DNA from: Actinomycetota bacterium
GTDB taxonomy: Bacteria > Actinomycetota > Actinomycetes > S36-B12 > GCA-2699445
DNA length: 64,000 bases
Assembly (NCBI GenBank): GCA_029978705.1
Contig: JAPOIY010000008.1
Span: forward strand, 22,233 to 86,232
Direction: 5' to 3'
A model generated the notes under the pieces. That model saw nothing but the letters and a program-made list of their open reading frames with translations, was not told the DNA's origin and made no database searches. Shown piece after piece: positions 61,061 to 64,000 of the stretch. The first letter of the stretch is position 1. Each line of letters starts with the position of its first letter. Made by a program: the position numbers and the translations under genes.

Positions 61061-62950
61061 TCAGGACGCCCCGGGCACGCTCGGCACGAGAGCCGAGAGG
61101 GGGCGGCCGATGGAGGGCGTCGGAAGGCTCCGCTGGCCCGTCGCGTTCGGGCGCACCAGCCGCAATCCCTTCCACCGCAGTGTGTTTCCGGATGCGCGTA
61201 CCGAGAATCCCGAGTCGCGCATGACCTGTAGCGGCGTGATGCCGTAGTCATAGCCCAGCGACCGTCCTGCGGGCCGCACGATCGCGTCGCCGAGGAACAG
61301 AACACCGTCGTGGGCGTAGAGCGGGATGGTGCCGTTCATCCCGGCGGTGGGATACGTGGCGGGGTCTACATTGGTGGCGCGGTACTCACCCAGGCGGGTG
61401 CGCCAGGCCGAGGGGATGCGGGGATCGCGCCACAAGCGTTCGGCAAACAGGCCCGAGGTGCCGTCCGTCAGTCTGATGAGCAGGACCCGCTTGCCCTCGA
61501 TGCGGGTCATGCGGATGGCCTCCTGCTCGTCGTCGGCGAGGTACCAGCCGTCGGTGCGGCGAGTCAGGGTCCGTGGCTCGGCCGCCGGGTTCTGTGCGCC
61601 GACGGTGATCGACAACGTGGCGCCGGACCGCCGGAGTTGAACGAGTCCCTCGGCGTTGGCGTAACGACCCGCCATGCGCCTCATCTCTACGGCCTTCGGG
61701 GCGGAGACCGGTGCTGGGGGATCCGGTGGCGCCGGGACCATCCCGGTCGTGGCGGTCAGCAGCAGAGCAAGAGCCCGCTGCCACACGGTCGTGACGACGG
61801 GCGCGGCGTCGGTGCCGGTGTTGACGGACACGAACACGCCGACCCCCTGCTGCGGCGACCACGCGACCATGGTGTGGTGCAGGTAGGTGTCCCCCCCGTG
61901 GTTCACGACCTGCCGTAGCCACGGGGCGCCGTACCCGATCCACCACACGAGCCCCTGCTTGAAGAACATCCGGTCCCACGGCGAAGCCGGCTGTGGAGTG
62001 ATCATCTGCTGCACCGTGTCCGCCCGCAAGACCCTGGTCCCGTCAGGGGTCGCGCCGAACCCGATCATGGCCTTGAGATACCGAGTCATGTCCGCGGCGT
62101 TGGAGTACACCGACCCCGCCGGCCGGATGTTCACGTATTCCCGCGGCATCCGCCGCGCGCGCGTGTCCTCCCCCGTCACGTACTGGTAGGCGGCCGACAC
62201 GTCGCGCGCCGGCCGCGCGGAGTCGTCGAAGGAACTAGACCACATCCCCAAAGGTCGGAAGATGTGCCGTTGCGTGTACCGCTCGAAGCTCTCTCCCGAC
62301 ACGTTGGCCACGAGATTCTGCAGCAGCGTGATTCCCAGGTTGCTGTAAGCCCAAGCGGAACCGGCACGGCGCACCACCTGTTCGTGGCGTAACGCGCGCA
62401 GCACCACGCGGTCGAAGTCCTCGTCGGGTTCCGTGGCGATCTCCGCAATGTCCATGAGGTCCCCGGGGATGCCCGAGTGGTGGGTCATGACGTCGCGCAC
62501 CGTGATGACGTTGCCCCGGTAGCGCGGCAGCATGCGGAGTTCCGGCACGTAGTCCTGGAAGGGGGCGTCGAGGTCGACCAAGCCCTTCTCGACAAGTTGC
62601 ATGACAGCCATGGCGGTCATCGTCTTCGAGGTGGACCCGATGTGGAACAGCGTCTTGGGGGTGACGGCGGCACCCGTTTCGCGGTTGGCCTCGCCGAACC
62701 CGGCCCGCCAGACCGTGTGGCCGCCGTCCACGAGGGCGATGGTCAGACCCACGACCCGGCCCTCGGCCATGATCTCGGGGATCTCGCGTTCCAGCGTCGT
62801 GACGACGGATTCCATCGTGCCCGTCGGGCTTGCCGATCCAGTGCCGGGGGCTTCGGTACCTCCGGCGACCGGTGACAGGAGGAGCGCCACAGCGACTACC
62901 GGTACCCCGAGGGCCGTGGCTGGGCGGGGACGACGTGCTGTTGGGTCCAT
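61061..62950 (-). CDS. Secreted class C beta-lactamase-like serine hydrolase with C-terminal extension
   Basis: 629 residues from ATG 62950 (62977 is a possible earlier start). A signal peptide is followed by a beta-lactamase fold (about 50-385) with all motifs: SxxK as STSK, YxN as YSN and HxG as HGG (NHGGDTYLH). A C-terminal region (about 410-629) is beta-rich and resembles the extra domain of long esterase/D-aminopeptidase-type members. It acts on ester or peptide bonds outside the cell. It converges with the NHL gene, 14 bp apart. Confidence 0.87.
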   Translation of the reverse strand: MDPTARRPRPATALGVPVVAVALLLSPVAGGTEAPGTGSASPTGTMESVVTTLEREIPEIMAEGRVVGLTIALVDGGHTVWRAGFGEANRETGAAVTPKTLFHIGSTSKTMTAMAVMQLVEKGLVDLDAPFQDYVPELRMLPRYRGNVITVRDVMTHHSGIPGDLMDIAEIATEPDEDFDRVVLRALRHEQVVRRAGSAWAYSNLGITLLQNLVANVSGESFERYTQRHIFRPLGMWSSSFDDSARPARDVSAAYQYVTGEDTRARRMPREYVNIRPAGSVYSNAADMTRYLKAMIGFGATPDGTRVLRADTVQQMITPQPASPWDRMFFKQGLVWWIGYGAPWLRQVVNHGGDTYLHHTMVAWSPQQGVGVFVSVNTGTDAAPVVTTVWQRALALLLTATTGMVPAPPDPPAPVSAPKAVEMRRMAGRYANAEGLVQLRRSGATLSITVGAQNPAAEPRTLTRRTDGWYLADDEQEAIRMTRIEGKRVLLIRLTDGTSGLFAERLWRDPRIPSAWRTRLGEYRATNVDPATYPTAGMNGTIPLYAHDGVLFLGDAIVRPAGRSLGYDYGITPLQVMRDSGFSVRASGNTLRWKGLRLVRPNATGQRSLPTPSIGRPLSALVPSVPGAS

Positions 62951-63133
62951 GACCTTCAGCGTGGCACCCCACCGCATGAGGAAGTAGCGGCCGAGGCCTC
63001 CTGCCGGCCGGGATGGACTGCTCGGGGGACCTTCGGCGACAGTGGCCAGCGCTCGACCGGGGCTTTCGACCCGGTGACGTAGAGCATTGGTCCCACCGCA
63101 TGGAGTATCGGCGTCAGTTCACAGGCGCCACTG

Positions 63134-63904
63134 TCAGGACGGGACCAGGGTTCCGCTGAAGACCTGCCAGGCCAGCAGTGACTTGGCCACCAGGCTCAGG
63201 GTGATGTAGGTGCTCTCGCCGAACAGGTAGTCCGACCAGCGCCCGACCTGCTTGTACTGCAGGAACTGGTTGAGGGCGAAGACGTTGAAGAACAGGAAGA
63301 GGGAAATGATGATCCCGTAGACGAAGGCGGGCGGATCGGCCGCTGACGTGGAACCGGGTGTGATGACGAAGAACACGATGATCACCCATGGGACGATGCC
63401 GGCCATACAGCCAAACACGAAAGGCAGCCATCCGCCGCCGGGCTGCTCGAAGTCCTCTTGGAGCCAGCCGAAGAAGATCATGGAAGCGTTCACCCCGAAG
63501 ATCGCTGCCAGCGCCGCGACATCGGAGATCCCGGTGAGCTGGGCGATCAGGACGATCATCATCGAGGACGTCAGGGAGTACTCGACCCAGCGTGCCCGGT
63601 TGCGGTGGCGCACCAGGTCGGCCGCGTAGCCCCGGTGCCAAATCGTGGCGACGATCAGCAGCGCCAAGCCCGACAGGGCCAGGAACCCCGCGACGGCCAG
63701 TCCGATGGGGGAATCCAGGAGGGTTACCGGTGCCCCGAGCGGACTCCCCGGTGGGCCCTGCATGTAACTGGCCGTGATGGGCAGCGTGAAGTCGTTGGAC
63801 AGCAGGAGGACAGCCGCGGCCTGAATGATCAGGACGATGCCAACGATGATGTTGTACCTGCGCAGACCGGACAGCCGGTCGGGAGCAATAGAGGTGGTGG
63901 TCAC
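63134..63904 (-). CDS. Heliorhodopsin
   Basis: 256 residues from GTG 63904 (AGGGA about 8 nt upstream). Seven membrane helices are present. The retinal lysine is Lys241 in SLVAKSLLAWQ and the counterion glutamate is Glu108 in RWVEYSLTSSMM, positions that match the reference heliorhodopsin 48C12 (Lys241, Glu107). The FALNQFLQYK and LFGEST segments are also typical. Heliorhodopsins are light-sensing, not pumping, and are inverted in the membrane. There is no retinal-synthesis gene in the window. It stands alone, 183 bp from the serine hydrolase gene. Confidence 0.95.
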   Translation of the reverse strand: MTTTSIAPDRLSGLRRYNIIVGIVLIIQAAAVLLLSNDFTLPITASYMQGPPGSPLGAPVTLLDSPIGLAVAGFLALSGLALLIVATIWHRGYAADLVRHRNRARWVEYSLTSSMMIVLIAQLTGISDVAALAAIFGVNASMIFFGWLQEDFEQPGGGWLPFVFGCMAGIVPWVIIVFFVITPGSTSAADPPAFVYGIIISLFLFFNVFALNQFLQYKQVGRWSDYLFGESTYITLSLVAKSLLAWQVFSGTLVPS

Positions 63905-64000
63905 GGATGGCGTCCCTGGCTCGGTCGGATAGCGGTCGTTCGACTCTATTGCGGTTGGGTGCTCACCGCCCGACGGTCTGGTGGTGGCTCCAGTCGCGAG

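Noticed and set aside
62951..63133. Possible gene between the serine hydrolase and heliorhodopsin
   Set aside because: 183 bp with only an antisense-type Arg-rich frame and no ribosome site; nothing supportable.
42577..63904. Photolyase-heliorhodopsin operon
   Set aside because: They are about 20 kb apart and on opposite strands; any link would be functional only.
1..64000. tRNA or rRNA genes, insertion sequences, prophage
   Set aside because: I looked for T-loop GGTTCGANNCC signatures, rRNA-like conserved stretches, transposase motifs and terminal repeats and saw none; a covariance-model search would be decisive.

Overview
The window is 64 kb of very GC-rich DNA from the chromosome of an actinomycete-type bacterium. 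A WhiB-family iron-sulfur regulator, a DinB/DUF664-type protein of the kind common in mycothiol producers, TANNNT -10 elements set directly on start codons, frequent GTG/TTG starts and ATGA/GTGA gene overlaps all point to Actinomycetota. I cannot name the genus. There are no rRNA or tRNA genes, CRISPR arrays, transposases or phage genes that I can recognise. Coding density is high and every gap between genes is under 300 bp.

1-17.4 kb: a left-truncated secreted SGNH esterase and an MMPL exporter with a long coiled coil in its second external loop; an RDD membrane protein with about 21 copies of a nine-residue repeat; a VKOR-type disulfide-forming enzyme; two overlapping CNNM/CorC-type CBS membrane proteins; a zinc-finger thioredoxin; a NylB-like serine hydrolase coupled to a secreted protein; the MoxR - DUF58 - VWA operon; a DUF2510 membrane protein; and a DUF1275 protein.

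17.5-30.6 kb: a hemerythrin-like protein, alkane monooxygenase AlkB with its rubredoxin, a small membrane protein antisense to the rubredoxin, a polyphosphate:AMP phosphotransferase, a TetR regulator coupled to an alpha/beta hydrolase, a sulfotransferase, the SbcCD nuclease, an aldo-keto reductase and a secreted polysaccharide deacetylase.

30.6-44.8 kb: a carbohydrate block with an unusual HAD-phosphatase/P-loop ATPase fusion divergent from a coupled GT4 glycosyltransferase and glycogen-debranching-type glucosidase, then an APH-like/P-loop kinase fusion. Next come a regulatory patch (a Cys-containing mini-ORF, WhiB and a PAS/LuxR protein), a second small membrane protein resembling the one beside rubredoxin, a P-type cation ATPase, a DUF1810 protein, a photolyase-like protein whose domains are in reversed order and which carries a candidate Fe-S cysteine set, and a degenerate GGDEF protein.

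44.8-64 kb is dominated by exported proteins: a collagen-like protein, a papain-like protein, two beta-propeller proteins, a Tat-exported phospholipase C-like enzyme, a lipoprotein and a large serine hydrolase. Both propeller loci end in the same cysteine-containing C-terminal domain finishing exactly in LPGTG. In one of them an in-frame TAG separates the propeller from that domain, and a neighbouring secreted-protein gene carries two in-frame stops in its signal-peptide region, so this block looks like a decaying or rapidly evolving surface-protein repertoire. The window ends with a heliorhodopsin that retains its retinal lysine and counterion glutamate.

The best candidates for something undescribed are the LPGTG-terminated domain with the in-frame stop, the permuted Fe-S photolyase, the HAD-ATPase fusion, the pair of small membrane proteins and the nine-residue-repeat RDD protein.
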